Part shown: piece by piece, positions 53,648 to 63,640 of the stretch
How positions within the stretch are numbered: the first letter of the stretch is position 1
Layout of the letters: each line of letters opens with the position of its first letter
From: Drosophila persimilis
Lineage: Eukaryota > Arthropoda > Insecta > Diptera > Drosophilidae
Assembly (NCBI RefSeq): GCF_003286085.1
Contig: NW_020825313.1
Location: forward strand, 2,728,001-2,792,000
Length of the DNA: 64,000 nucleotides
Reading direction: 5' to 3'
Program-made: the position numbers and the translations under genes
The notes under the pieces: generated by a model
Told to the model about the DNA's origin: nothing
The model's input: the letters and a program-made list of their open reading frames with translations, nothing else
Database searches by the model: none

Positions 53648-54369
53648 ATACCCGATACTCAAAATGAGTATTGGGGTATATTAGATTTGTGGTGAAAGTA
53701 GATGTGTGTAACGTCCAGAAGGAATCGTTTCCGACCCCATAAAGTATATATTCTTGATCAGCATCAATAGCCGAGTCGATTAAGCCATGTCTGTCTGTCC
53801 GTCTGTCCGTCCCCTTCAGCGCCTAGTGCTCAAGAGCTAGAGCAACGATGTTTTGGATCCAGACTTCTGTGATATGTCACTGCTACCGCACCCCCTTCCG
53901 CCCCCGCAAAGGACGAAAATCTGGGGCAACCACAAATCTCAGAGACTATTAAGGCTAGAGTAACCAAATTTGGTATCCGCACTTCTGTTAGATCTCACTA
54001 TAAAACTTATATCTCAAAATTTCGCCTTACCCCCTTCCGCCCACACAAAGGACGAAAATCTGTTGCATCCACAATATTGCAGATTCGAGAAAACTAAAAA
54101 CTCAGAATCATAGAGAATTACCATATCTATCAGATTGCTGAGTCTGGATCAGATCAGATAATTTTTATAGCCAACAGGAACAAATCAATTTGCAGTGGCT
54201 ACGCAGCGCCCGACGTCACGCGCAGACTGATTTTCTGTCTCTCTCGCACGCACTCTTTGTCGTTTCGTTTAATATTAGCGCCGTCTGCCGGAGGAGAGCC
54301 ATACTGACTTAGTATCGGGTATAACTGTAGAGTTGCGGTGTCCGCAGCAACTCACAACGTTCCCCCTCG
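53648..54369 (+). mobile_element. DINE-1 in roo gag, copy 2
   Basis: Same insertion point and, by eye, the same sequence as 46601-47322 (offset 7047). Confidence 0.9.
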
Positions 54370-54873
54370 TTTTTGAGTTCAGTTTTGTACTGAGGAACTC
54401 AATTTTTCCCTTTCTGATTCTACACTCTCCCAGTTTAGCCTGATCAAACCTCTGCATGGTTTGCTCTAAATACGTCTTCAGATTTTCCACTATTCTGTCG
54501 AATCCCTCAGATACTTTTTCTATGCTATTGTCAATTTTGGGCTCATATCTTCCTTCAAGGTTCCAGTCTCCACTGATTGTAACTTTGTTTTTTCTACCTT
54601 CCCTTTCATTAGGGTTTCATTATTTTTTGACTCTACATACTTTTTATGTATGTCCTCTACATTTTTAATCATTTTTTCGTACTGCTGCCTCTTATAGTAG
54701 TCATGATCGACTACTCCATATGCTAACAGTGCAGAATTATTGCCTGTAACTTTGATCTTAAGGTCTCCTAACCTTAGGATTACATCGCTGGTCAAATGAC
54801 CAGCTTCAATATTCTTAATCTCCTTTGCTATCGCGGCTTGAGCCTCTAATAGCTTAATTATTTGTTCCGACAT
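54275..54873 (-). pseudogene. gag: roo-like gag N-terminus (copy 2)
   Basis: ATG at 54873 (MSEQIIKLLEAQAAIAKEIK); same frameshift and same DINE-1 interruption as copy 1. The start is chosen because it is the first ATG of the frame after the leader and opens the shared coiled-coil-like stretch. Confidence 0.75.
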
Positions 54874-54939
54874 CTTAGTTAAAATTTTTTTTTTTTACTT
54901 AATTAGACTTAAAAACAATTTGAGATATGAGTCTTAGCT

Positions 54940-55662
54940 GATGAATTCTGCTTCTGTTGTTGTTGTTACTGCTACCGCTGAAGTAACTGCTGCTGATACC
55001 GCTGTTGCCGCTGCTGGTGTTGCCTCTGCTTATGTCGATGCTGCTGATATCGTTGTCGCTGCTGCTGGTGTTGCCTCTGCTTAGGTCGCTGCTGCTATTG
55101 TCGATGTTATTGATGTCGCTGCAGCTATTGTCACTGTTGCTGATGTCGATGCTGCTGATGTCGCTGCAGCTATTGTGGCTGCTGCTGGGGTCGCTGCAGT
55201 TACTGTCGCTGGCACAGTGGGCACACACAAACCAATTCATTTATCAATTTTTTCACAGGTGCAGTTATTTTGGCACTTGTATTTTTTGTCAATTGCTGGC
55301 CATTAAGAATTTCCGGATGTTTCGGATTAAATATTTTTTTCTTTTCCTTTCGATATTTCGGCCTCGAAAACGCCACCGCCACGAAAAAATTTTTCTTTTC
55401 ACTTACAATAGATTGTACATATGTAGTTATCTATTAAAAATACAGCCTGTCCAGCTCGTATTTTTAAAACTTATTAATTGAAACTTCCGTTTCATTAACT
55501 TTTTTATACACTCTGTTCCTTTCTACAGGAGGGAAATCAGAATTTTTATTTTGCAACCTTTAGCTGTCAGTGAACTAGACACTTGTTCAGTCTCAAAGGA
55601 GCTGGTTTAACTCCGTGCTCTTACCACAGGGGGGAAAAACGGAGAGTCTCGAAGGACTAAAA
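54940..55662 (-). promoter_or_regulatory. roo-like leader, copy 2, with expanded GCT/GTC triplet tract
   Basis: 54955-55225 is a degenerate triplet array (gctgctgctggtgttgcc, gtcgatgctgctgat). Read on the minus strand it gives a Ser/Asn/Asp-rich frame of 113 codons (55240-54899) ending before gag. roo leaders are known to have variable low-complexity repeats. The frame may be an upstream ORF or non-coding. Confidence 0.55.
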
Positions 55663-56110
55663 TGTTAAGACCTTAAAAGAAAAGTCTAGATATTTGCGAG
55701 TTGAGTTGTAAATTCAAACTAAATTTTATTCTTAAAATCAGAGCCTTATATATGATTTGACAATGAGGTAGGAGGTACAATTTTGTAGTCTATAATTATC
55801 GTTAGACCAACGCAAAGGATACATTTTACTGCGGGTGGCTATTTGAGTGCATGCTTACATTATGGTTATTTTAAGAATGCATTGGTTAAGTGTTTTCCCC
55901 ACTTGTGTTTTGTTGTAGTATCTTTTAATGGGCTACAGATCTTTGTTTACACCCGAACTGTCATTACTTATCTATTTTATTTGATTTTTTTAGAGATCAG
56001 TTTTTTGGATACATGAGTGAATGTGTACAATAATATGTTTATGCTTGAACATTCTGCAAGGGGCCGAAAGTGGCGAGTGGTTTCGACGATAATATGTTCA
56101 TGTTTGAACA
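55663..56110 (-). repeat. 5' LTR of the roo-like element, 448 bp
   Basis: TGTTCAAACATGAACATATT starts at 56110 on the minus strand; the end ...ggtcttaaca is at 55663. Length is near the 428 bp of roo. Right flank begins atggt, the candidate 5-bp target duplicate, whose partner is lost on the left. Confidence 0.85.
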
Positions 56111-56331
56111 ATGGTTCTTAATAATTGATTTTCAAACAGTCTTTAACGTCAAAAATATTACCACGATTCGGCATAAGTCCTACCTTTAAACGTATTAGAA
56201 AAATAATGTCCGGGAAATTCGAGCCCAAAGAAAAACTTGAGTTTCGTTGTCCATTACAATTCTTTCAATTGCATCATTGCAATTTGTTTCGTTGTTTTTC
56301 ATAAGTACGCCCTCATATTGCATTTAGCCTC
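56111..56331 (-). other. Flank of the roo insertion, coding-like fragments
   Basis: Minus-strand pieces such as VGLMPNRGNIFDVKDCLK and NDAIERIVMDNETQVFLW look protein-like but are short and in different frames. No family recognised. Confidence 0.25.
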
Positions 56332-56535
56332 TCATCTCGTAGCTTTTGCTTTAGTAACTTTCTGAATCTTTTCCGAAACTTTCTGTGCAGTAGCGCTGGC
56401 TTTTGCTGGAACCCCTCTCCTCTCAGTTTTAACTAATTCCGCTTTAAGCGTTTGTCTGGCATACTGTCTGACAGCTATTTGTTTTAAATTATCAATATTT
56501 TTTAAAACTTTAATTAAGGAATTTTCCGATGCCAT
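56332..56535 (-). other. Unassigned small basic protein frame, 67 codons
   Basis: MASENSLIKVLKNIDNLKQI begins at the ATG ending at 56532; a longer in-frame start is 4 codons upstream. The product is alanine/lysine-rich and helical at its end (AKASATAQKVSEKIQKVTKA). The frame is complete to TGA/TAG at 56332 and abuts a DINE-1 fragment. No family recognised. Confidence 0.3.
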
Positions 56536-56545
56536 AAAATACATT

Positions 56546-56640
56546 TATTCTTGATCAGCATCAAGAGCCAAGTCTTCAGTCCGTCTTTACGAGCGCCCAG
56601 ATCTGAATATCGGGTATAAATGTAGAGTCGCGGGAGTAGC
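56546..56640 (+). mobile_element. Deleted DINE-1 remnant
   Basis: ttcttgatcagcatcaagag is fused to the 3' end cgggtataaatgtagagtcg; the centre is missing. Confidence 0.7.
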
Positions 56641-56647
56641 TGCGTTT

Positions 56648-56793
56648 TCTTTTGCAATTAAGATTCGTTTTGTTGTATAAAAAACTGTTTTTTTACTTCG
56701 GCACGGAAAATGTTTCCGTTTTAAAAACGGACAAATTTGGAGTTTTGTGAAAACAGGATCATCAATTTATGTGTTTTCAAAAGTAAATCAGAA
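56648..56793 (+). repeat. Dispersed repeat R1, second copy
   Basis: Homologous to 25492-25642. The first ~20 codons of a plus-strand open frame starting at 56737 fall in this repeat, so that start is not genic. Confidence 0.55.
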
Positions 56794-56799
56794 CCGGTA

Positions 56800-57960
56800 T
56801 CGCTGCATATAACCATTGAAATATATGGGCGTTACTCATCTTACTATTTATATGGTCTTTCCTTGGGCCGAGTGGAGTATGCCATTTCCGAAGGTAATGG
56901 TCTACATTATAGTTGCAAGGAATACCGCGCTTCGACGTTCGATCGTTCATTAGACGTAGAAAGAGCTAATCGTGGGTTTTATAAAGCAATATGTTCAGCT
57001 TTTGGCCTACTGCTGCTGGCTGAGTCTCCGATGTGCAAGATGCTTACTCCGCGGGAAGTGCAGGTGCCAACTACCTTCTGGCCTGCGGCATCTGTAAAAA
57101 TAGCTGCAACCACTCCTTCAGTGCAGAAGCTGATATCGTTTGCGACACCAAGTGCAACGGAAGCCACTGGTGATGCAGATTCGGTAGCCGAACTTAGTAC
57201 CTCGGAAAGCGTGCAATCAGAAATGTCTCTAGCACCCATGTCCGCTGAGTCCGCAAATTCACTAACTATCCCGTCCAATTCGATACGTCCAGTAAACAGA
57301 GGTCCCGGACCACCGGATATTGCAATCACAAGTGCCATGTGCCAAAACACCTGTCCGGGTTCCCACCAAAGCGGCAAGTTTTTTCCCCAGAACTTGCCCA
57401 TTTAATGATGTACCTGCTTTCATACAAAGTGAAATAAAAGATGGCGGCTAAAAGGGGAGAAGTTTAATTTCTCTTATGCCAGGAAGTAGAGTCCTTTAAG
57501 ATCATCGCATCACGACTCAATTCGAAACCATTTACTCTGTCAAATTTTAGCGGGAGCACTTGGTTTTGAAAGAGTACAGTACATCCTATTCCCTTCTACT
57601 ACCACCCGTACAAAAAAATAACTTCTTCCCTTATTAGTAACTTATTAGAATACTATAGGCTTGCGCAGTAAACTTTGCACTCTCTTCCTGGAGAGTCCCA
57701 AATTTTCATCCCACGTTATTGTATTTACCGAGATTTGGTTAAGGTCGGACATCCTTAGCTCCGAAGTTTTGGTAGGTAGGTACACAACGTTTAGAAATAT
57801 CCGTTCTTCTTGACGTGGAGGAGGGGTTTTGATTGCTGTTACTCATTTGCGGTATTATTTGATATGTTTTCTTTATCAATTCTTCACATGAATCTTGCGT
57901 CTTGCTCGTCTTTTTATTGATCATATTTTCTTCTTCCTCAAGCATAGATATCACTCAGTT
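56800..57960. other. Unassigned region with overlapping frames on both strands
   Basis: Plus strand: to the stop at 57403-57405 (SVQKLISFATPSATEATGDA, PGPPDIAITSAMCQN). Minus strand: 57401-56979 (MGKFWGKNLPLWWEPGQVFW...) and 57954-57739 (EEEENMINKKTSKTQDSCEE). Only one strand can be coding in the overlap. Neither gives a recognised domain. The region is not AT-rich like most of the window. Confidence 0.3.
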
Positions 57961-58000
57961 ATCGCAACAAACTATCCAATGTAACTACATATATTCAATA

Positions 58001-58163
58001 CTAGCTAAACCGGAAGACTTTGTTCTCCAACGCAACAAAAAAATGTTCTTAATTATATGTGGTTAATTTATAGCGAACAATTTTTAGAATACCCTTTTTT
58101 TCCGCCTTAGAGGCAATATATAAGCAGATTTTTTTTTATCATGCTAATTTTTGTATTTTAACA
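58001..58163 (+). repeat. Dispersed repeat R2, second copy
   Basis: ctagctaaaccggaagactt through gcagattttttt aligns with 27624-27800. Confidence 0.55.
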
Positions 58164-59670
58164 TCAGGGTATATGGCTTATCAGGTAGCAAGATGGGTAG
58201 CCAGTCATCTGAGGAGCCGCAAAGAAATGGAGAACCGTGAGCCCAAAGAGCTGACTCATTCAGCTCAGTCGGATGAGCGCCTCGAGGCAGAATGTCGGCT
58301 GGGTTTAAAGCTGTGGGGACATAACGCCATTCCATTTTTTCGGTCATTTCCTGAATTGTTGCCACTCTATTTGCAACAAATATATTAAATCTTGACGGCT
58401 CGTCCCGAATCCAGCAGAATCACACCAACAGTAACACCTTCCCTTGAAGACATTCATTCCAGCTATCTCAGCATAGCCAGCAACTCTGCTCCACATAGCT
58501 CCAACTTTGGTACCGTAAGTGTCTTCAAAAGAGCCACACGAGATTTGGCATAAAGTGACTGCTGGAATGCTGACCCTTGGACACGACATAAATGCATGCA
58601 CCATAAGCCTTGATGCTGGCATCGCAAAATCCGTGAATTTCCAGCGTAGCGTATGGAAGGAGTGCAAGCCTAGGAAATTTAAACCGACGAATCTGACCAA
58701 AACTGGTGAATATTTCCTGCCACTCGGTGTTCAGTGCGACTGGAAGGCTTTCATCCCAGGACAACTTCTTTCGGCACAAACGCTGGAGAAAGATTTTGGA
58801 TTTAGTAATTACGGAACCAACTAGACCGAGAGGATCGTAGAATCGCGGAATGGATGACAAAACAGAGCGCCTGCGGGAATTCAAAGAAGATTGTAGGGCC
58901 AAGTCCTAAAGTTTAAGTCTCATGGCTGACATCGTCGAACTTTAAAAATGTTTCCTCTTCCGGAACTCAATCTAAACTGACCTCTAATCTACGAACCGCT
59001 TGATTGTAAGATTCTCCAAGGAGATCCAAATTATATTTTGCTGGCAGACGAACACAATAATTGCCTTTATGTAATAGACGGAAATGGTGGACAAAGTGTG
59101 CTTCACAATCTAGCTCTTCTTTGGTAGTCTTTACTATTGGTTCGATGCAATTTTCTGTCTCCCAAAACGTCCGAAGAAGCACCTCAAGCCGGTCCTCTGG
59201 ACTATTATCCGAAGCAGCTACGGCCCGAGCCCGAGAGACCATCAAAGATGAACCTTTTAAACGGGAACAACCTCCAGACACGACCCATCACAAGCGCGTT
59301 TTATGAATTGAAGGCAATCCTGGCAGTAGCTTGACCTGACCAACACACAGGAATTCGAAAAACAGACTTGCTCCAATTAGCAAATCGACGCGCTGCGGCT
59401 TATGAAACTCCGGATCTGCTAGTGGTTTGTTCGATGGAATGTTCCAGTTTTGAGTGTCAATTCCAAAGCTTGGCTGTCGATCGGTTATGCTAGAGGCTAC
59501 AATGGCAGTGATGAGAGTTGAGTAATCCGATGAGATAGAGTGCAGGCTAACATTGACCGAAAATCTATCCGTGACGAGTCGCCTATTCCCGAGACTGCAG
59601 TCGATGATTTAATATTTCGAAGCTGAAGCTGATTCGCGAAACATGAAGTTATTAGATGCAACTGGGAGCC
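58145..59670 (-). pseudogene. pol: BEL pol remnant: protease, RT linker, RNase H pieces
   Basis: Reading leftward: GSQLHLITSCFANQLQLR (protease tail, about 59680), the linker GGCSRLKGSSLMVSRARAVA and FHHFRLLHKGNYCVRLPAKY-type segment nearly identical to the plus copy, then a deletion to IPRFYDPLGLVGSVITKSKI, LPYATLEIHGFCDASIKAYG (RNase H Asp), WCDSAGFGTS and the tail EKMEWRYVPTALNPADILPR. RT catalytic motifs are deleted. Multiple frameshifts. Confidence 0.85.
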
Positions 59671-59689
59671 GAAACCTTGTGAGCACCAT

Positions 59690-60069
59690 CGTTGCACAGC
59701 GCGCAGCGTGCTACGGTTTGGTTCGTTGTAACCAATGTGCACCTAGAATTATTATGCTTTCTACGTCTGCCCACTTGACTGCTCGACGCATAGCTTGCCA
59801 AAGAAAAGTCCATTGTGTCCAATGATCTACATCGCTGCTCCAAGAACGAGGCAATAGATTCCCAGAATTAAGTTTGCGAATGCGGGTTCGTTGAATCGCT
59901 CCTCCCACTTCTCTTGGTTCGCTAGATCCAGTTTTCGGAGAAGCTCCTGCACGACGATGCATCCTGCGATCTGCTCAGTGGTGCCCAAGCCGTGGAGCGA
60001 GCACATATGAGAATTCAACGTGTCTGAAAGCTCCCGAAGCATGACCACTGACCCAGGTTTCATAGCCAT
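59690..60069 (-). pseudogene. gag: BEL gag remnant
   Basis: Minus frame from 60069: MAMKPGSVVMLRELSDTLNS, HMCSLHGLGTTEQIAGCIVV, LLRKLDLANQEKWEERF, the Pao/BEL gag capsid region, then a shifted frame with Arg/Ser-rich linker. It supplies the part of gag missing from the plus-strand copy. Confidence 0.8.
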
Positions 60070-60105
60070 CGACGTAAGATGCAGTCATTGCATGTCAACG
60101 TCCAA

Positions 60106-60631
60106 TCTGATTTGGGCGTGCCCCAAAAAATTTGTCTCTTTGACTAGCGGTTTTCCAAATTTCCTCAGATCCTCGTGAGCTTTCATTTTTCGGACACTTC
60201 GGATTTCATGCGCAACTAAAGAATATTAGTTTTTTCTAATTTTTACTTATGGCAGTCTCCATAATAATAAATGAACGATAAACATATGTATATTATATGG
60301 TTTCGGAAATGTATTTTTCACTGCATTTCAAGCATCTGGTAAAGACCTTTATACCCTCTGTTCTCTGTCATACATTTGACAACACTTTCACTTAAATCCA
60401 CAACAAAGAGCGTCCACTAAGATCAAATAAATTAAAATAAAATGTTTAGCGCTTCATTAAGTCAATTTGGAAATCACTCTGGCCACCAATAAACTTAACA
60501 AACTGACCTATGTAAATTGTATGGGCAGTGCCTTTCATCTAGTATCGCATGTAAACACTAGATATTCTAATGAAATCTGGTTTGAGATACCGTTGTACTG
60601 AAATATTTGTCAGTTGATCGAAGGTGAAGTT
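60106..60631. other. No gene seen
   Basis: AT-rich unique-looking sequence; no repeat recognised apart from the 30 bp shared with 8167-8196 at its left edge. Confidence 0.3.
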
Positions 60632-60952
60632 ATGAATATCCTAGTCGGTGTATTGAATGGAAATTATCTTAAATTTGTATTACTTATTTTTTTGTTACTC
60701 CCTATCTCTCTTTTTTTACATACACAGATCATTAAGAATAAGACCGTGACCAAATCTAAATTTTCTGTGAAAGCGAAGGTACAAAAAGCGCTTTCAAGTA
60801 AAAGTAGACCAAGTGCAGCCACGGGATCAGATTTGATGTGGTATAACTTTTGGTTGAATTTCGGTTCAAAATTGCTTCCCATTACACGAGAGCGTTTGCA
60901 GTTTAAGAAGGGCGGTATTGAAAAGGAAGAAAAAGAACTGCAAGCCTTATAA
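60632..60952 (+). other. Possible small membrane protein gene, 106 codons
   Basis: ATG at 60632, stop at 60950-60952. N-terminal hydrophobic segment (about residues 12-32, LKFVLLIFLLLPISLFLHTQ) then a basic stretch (KNKTVTKSKFSVKAKVQK) and a tail WYNFWLNFGSKLLPI...KKGGIEKEEKELQAL. No transposon motif and no frameshift. It could be a host exon or a small gene. The surrounding codon usage is not informative by eye. Confidence 0.35.
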
Positions 60953-61080
60953 TTTGTATAGTCTTTGTGTCCATTTTTATTCAATGGTAAATATAAGATA
61001 GCTTTTATCAAACAGAACTTTTTTAGTTCTGCTTTCAATTCGGCTATTGTTTATCTTTTTAATTTTTTATTATTATTTTA

Positions 61081-61181
61081 GAACAACCTGCGAAAAAAAG
61101 CGCACCTCCAATTCCACAAAAGCGAAGTAAAAGCTTTCAGCTGTGTATGAAAAACCAGAGGCGAACTATTAGTCACCGGTA
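61081..61181 (+). other. Possible internal exon with splice sites
   Basis: A T-rich tract ending in ttattattttag (acceptor) precedes an open stretch QPAKKSAPPIPQKRSKSFQL...RRTISHR, which ends at ccggtaagt (donor). Length about 101 bp. This is the clearest acceptor-frame-donor arrangement in the window. Confidence 0.3.
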
Positions 61182-61264
61182 AGTAAACATCCTCAACTGC
61201 ATCGCATCTAAAGTTTCGGTATTATATTCCACATTATATGTAAACTAGAATGCAGATATGTGCA

Positions 61265-61562
61265 TACGTGAGCTGTTCAATAAGTCCATGAACTTTTGGA
61301 TGATTTTGGTTTTTGGATAAGCAATCATTTTACTTTTCAACGTAGTCCTATACATATGTCCACCGATTCTCCAATCTTTATATCCCTTCCAAAAATATGA
61401 TTTGTCGAGTTCCTCAAAATGGGAATTTGTTTGTAAGATGATTGACTTAATTGTTTGATTTAAATCTCTTTCCGCCGAGCCATTTCTTCAGGTTTGGAAA
61501 CAAGAAATAGTCACTCGGGGCTAAATCCGGAGATAGGAGATATCCGGAAAATCGCACTGAAA
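61265..61562 (-). pseudogene. mariner transposase C-terminal fragment
   Basis: Minus strand: SPDLAPSDYFLFPNLKKWLG (mariner D34D signature), then degenerate GTRQIIFLEGI and NRWTYV...DYVEK. The left part gctgttcaataagtccatga resembles a mariner terminal segment. The N-terminal two thirds are absent. Confidence 0.7.
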
Positions 61563-61614
61563 ACCCCAGTCTTTGACTGCTGTTTGGTCTTTGGTGTGTG
61601 GTGGTGGATCCACG

Positions 61615-62125
61615 TTATACCCGTTTTAGAGCGCTGTCATTGCCTTCTTCACTCTATCTTTGACGTTCAGGTTATAGTTGTCCTCAGGTGTAACCCCCAC
61701 AAGTCTCTCAAAAGTTTGGAAAAGGAAGGACTTTAAACTTTGGTCTAAAGTCTTTGGAGATTGAGTGTGAACCTTTCCCTGTTTTGCACCTCGCTCCTTG
61801 TATTTTTTCCATATTCGTCCAATGAGATGCAGAGAAAGGGAAAGGGCAGAGATCCCTTAAATCAGCATCATTAGAACAGGGAGCGGCCAAGTCCCTCAGC
61901 TCTGCGTGAACGACTGGGATAGTTTTTATATCGGGCACCACAAGCGCATCGTCAGTGTGGATGTTCATCCGCTCGCTGTCCGGGACTGCATATTCTCGGT
62001 ACTCTCCCTGCGTTTATTCGCAGCTGAAATACCTACCGAGGTAGGCCGTTCGCTATCCGCAACCTGCGACCGGTCTGGTGGCCTCTGCTAGGCCCTCTTT
62101 GATTCTCCAGCTTATCACACCAGAC
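61615..62125 (-). mobile_element. LOA-type LINE, extensively deleted copy
   Basis: gtcattgccttcttcactct at 61636 matches LINE B RT sequence near 31435, while 61860-62125 matches the LINE B 5' region (34530-34944), e.g. acaagcgcatcgtcagtgt and ttcgctatccgcaacctgcg. So RT and 5' UTR are fused by an internal deletion. Confidence 0.75.
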
Positions 62126-62767
62126 TGCCAATTGGTTAAATTAGCTGAATTTCAATCAATTTAGAAAATAATATTGGGAAAGAAATGTGTTTTTATTGTC
62201 TTTTCATTTTTTGGCCTCGGTTGACATTTTCATGGAAATGGTAAGTAAGTATAACAAGTATTTGGTTTACAATTTTACCAATTTAATTTAAAGTGTACCA
62301 GTATTAATTCGAAATCGCTCAATGTTCATATAATTTGTTTTGTTGAGAGGATTATTATGAAAGAATTTCTCAAAACTCTAAGCGAAGCCATTCTTCATTG
62401 TGCTTAAATCAATGATAAAGTTACTTGTGTCATTGGTCTGATCGCGATATTACTTCAGATTTTGAAAGTGAAGTAATTTGGCGCTCTCCATGTCTTTGAC
62501 AAAAATAAGTCATTTATTATCGAAATAAACCACAATAAAGTTGAATCAAGAAATATTTTGTTTCACCCAAGCAAAAAGTTCAAGACGTTACCACTACGGT
62601 TACCCCGTTACCGTGCAAAAATAAGTCGGAATACTGGCTGTCTATTTCTTCAAGAAATTCCTCAAATTGGCTGTGGTAGAGTGGGTTTGCAATAATGCTG
62701 TTAATGATCTTAATAACCAAGTCCATGATCTCAACTATTTCGGCTGGAAAAACCTGTTAAAAAACCT
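62126..62767. other. No gene seen
   Basis: AT-rich; contains a short direct duplication aaaaacctgttaa (about 62750). Confidence 0.3.
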
Positions 62768-62905
62768 GTTAACCTGGATCAGATCAGATAATTATTACAA
62801 CCAAAAAGAACAAATAAAATTACAGCGGCCACGATAGTCTAGCCACGCGCTTACTCATTATCTCTCTCTCTCTCTCAAACACACTACACCGTTCAGTGTG
62901 CGTGA
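62768..62905 (+). mobile_element. Highly diverged DINE-1-like fragment
   Basis: ctggatcagatcagataatt, acaaccaaaaagaacaaat and ctctctctct resemble the DINE-1 3' third (for example at 47098-47200), but the terminus is missing. Confidence 0.5.
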
Positions 62906-63320
62906 TCTGGTGGTAGGGAGCGAAATAAAACGACTAGTGTTGGTGTGAGATTAGGAAAAAGAATTTCAAGCAAAGTGGAAACAGATAAAACTTAATGTAT
63001 AAAATCTCCCAATTGGTTCTAGCAATTTTTATGATATATATATATATTTTTTTTTTTTCTTTTTTTTTGTTTTTTTGTTTGTTTGGCAAATAACCAGCTT
63101 AAGCATGTGAGTCGTGGGGTTGGCAGACGGCTTGACCCCTAATATGTAATATGTTATTTAATATTATGTTTATTGATTATATGAGATCGTGCTAAACTGA
63201 TAAAGTATAAGAACAGTTAACAGTAATGTAAGATATATTTTAATATTATGTGTATTGGTTATATGAAATAGTGATAAAGTATAAGAATAGTTAGTTTGAA
63301 CGGCTCGGCTCTGATATACA
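62906..63320. repeat. AT-rich DNA with a ~95-bp imperfect tandem duplication
   Basis: taatattatgtttattgatt...gataaagtataagaacagtta (63158) repeats at 63241 (taatattatgtgtattggtt...). T-rich tract at 63045-63080. Confidence 0.55.
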
Positions 63321-63560
63321 CTCCCCGACACTTGAATACGACACACTAAAAATGTACACTTCAGGCACTAATATTTCTGGCACAAGCCAAAGAAAACGGT
63401 GAATTTGAATTTTCATCAAGTCTCTATTCAGTTTAGCACAAATTAAACAAAAAAAAACAAACACATTCACTTAAGTAGATTAAAGAAAAAAATTTAACTG
63501 AAATAACTAAAATTTCCGTTCTTAAAAAATGAGACACTTGAATACGACACTCAAATTGAA
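63321..63560. repeat. Tc1-like termini: gacacttgaatacgacac repeated 200 bp apart
   Basis: The 18-mer occurs at about 63329 and 63531 in the same orientation. It could be the end regions of short Tc1-type elements; no coding. Confidence 0.35.
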
Positions 63561-63563
63561 ATA

Positions 63564-63640
63564 CAGTAGAGTCCGGTTATAACGACACTCAAGGGACCGA
63601 CGATTTTACGTCGTTATACCCGGCAGACGCTCTAACCGAA
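63564..63640 (+). mobile_element. pogo/Tigger-like terminus
   Basis: cagtagagtccggttataac followed by gacactcaagggaccg resembles the CAGT...CGTTATAACGACA...CAAGGGACCG termini of pogo-group elements in insects. The rest lies to the right (AT-rich 63640-64000, no transposase seen). Confidence 0.5.

Larger units (their letters stand above)
45347..56110 (-). mobile_element. Two tandem roo-like (Pao/BEL) elements sharing one LTR
   Basis: Order on the minus strand: LTR (56110-55663), leader, gag with DINE-1, protease, RT, RNase H, integrase (deleted), env remnant, LTR (48862-48424), then a second leader, gag with the same DINE-1, zinc knuckle, and protease start, cut at 45347 by the BEL LTR. LTRs begin TGTTCAAACATGAACATATT on the minus strand, close to the remembered roo start TGTTCACACATGAAC. 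Tandem LTR-internal-LTR-internal arrays arise by unequal exchange between LTRs. Confidence 0.85.
58145..60105 (-). mobile_element. BEL-type element, inverted second copy, internally deleted, no LTRs
   Basis: Minus-strand gag, protease, RT linker and RNase H fragments closely resemble the plus-strand BEL at 41385-45346. LTRs and integrase are absent. Left edge adjoins repeat R2. Confidence 0.85.
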
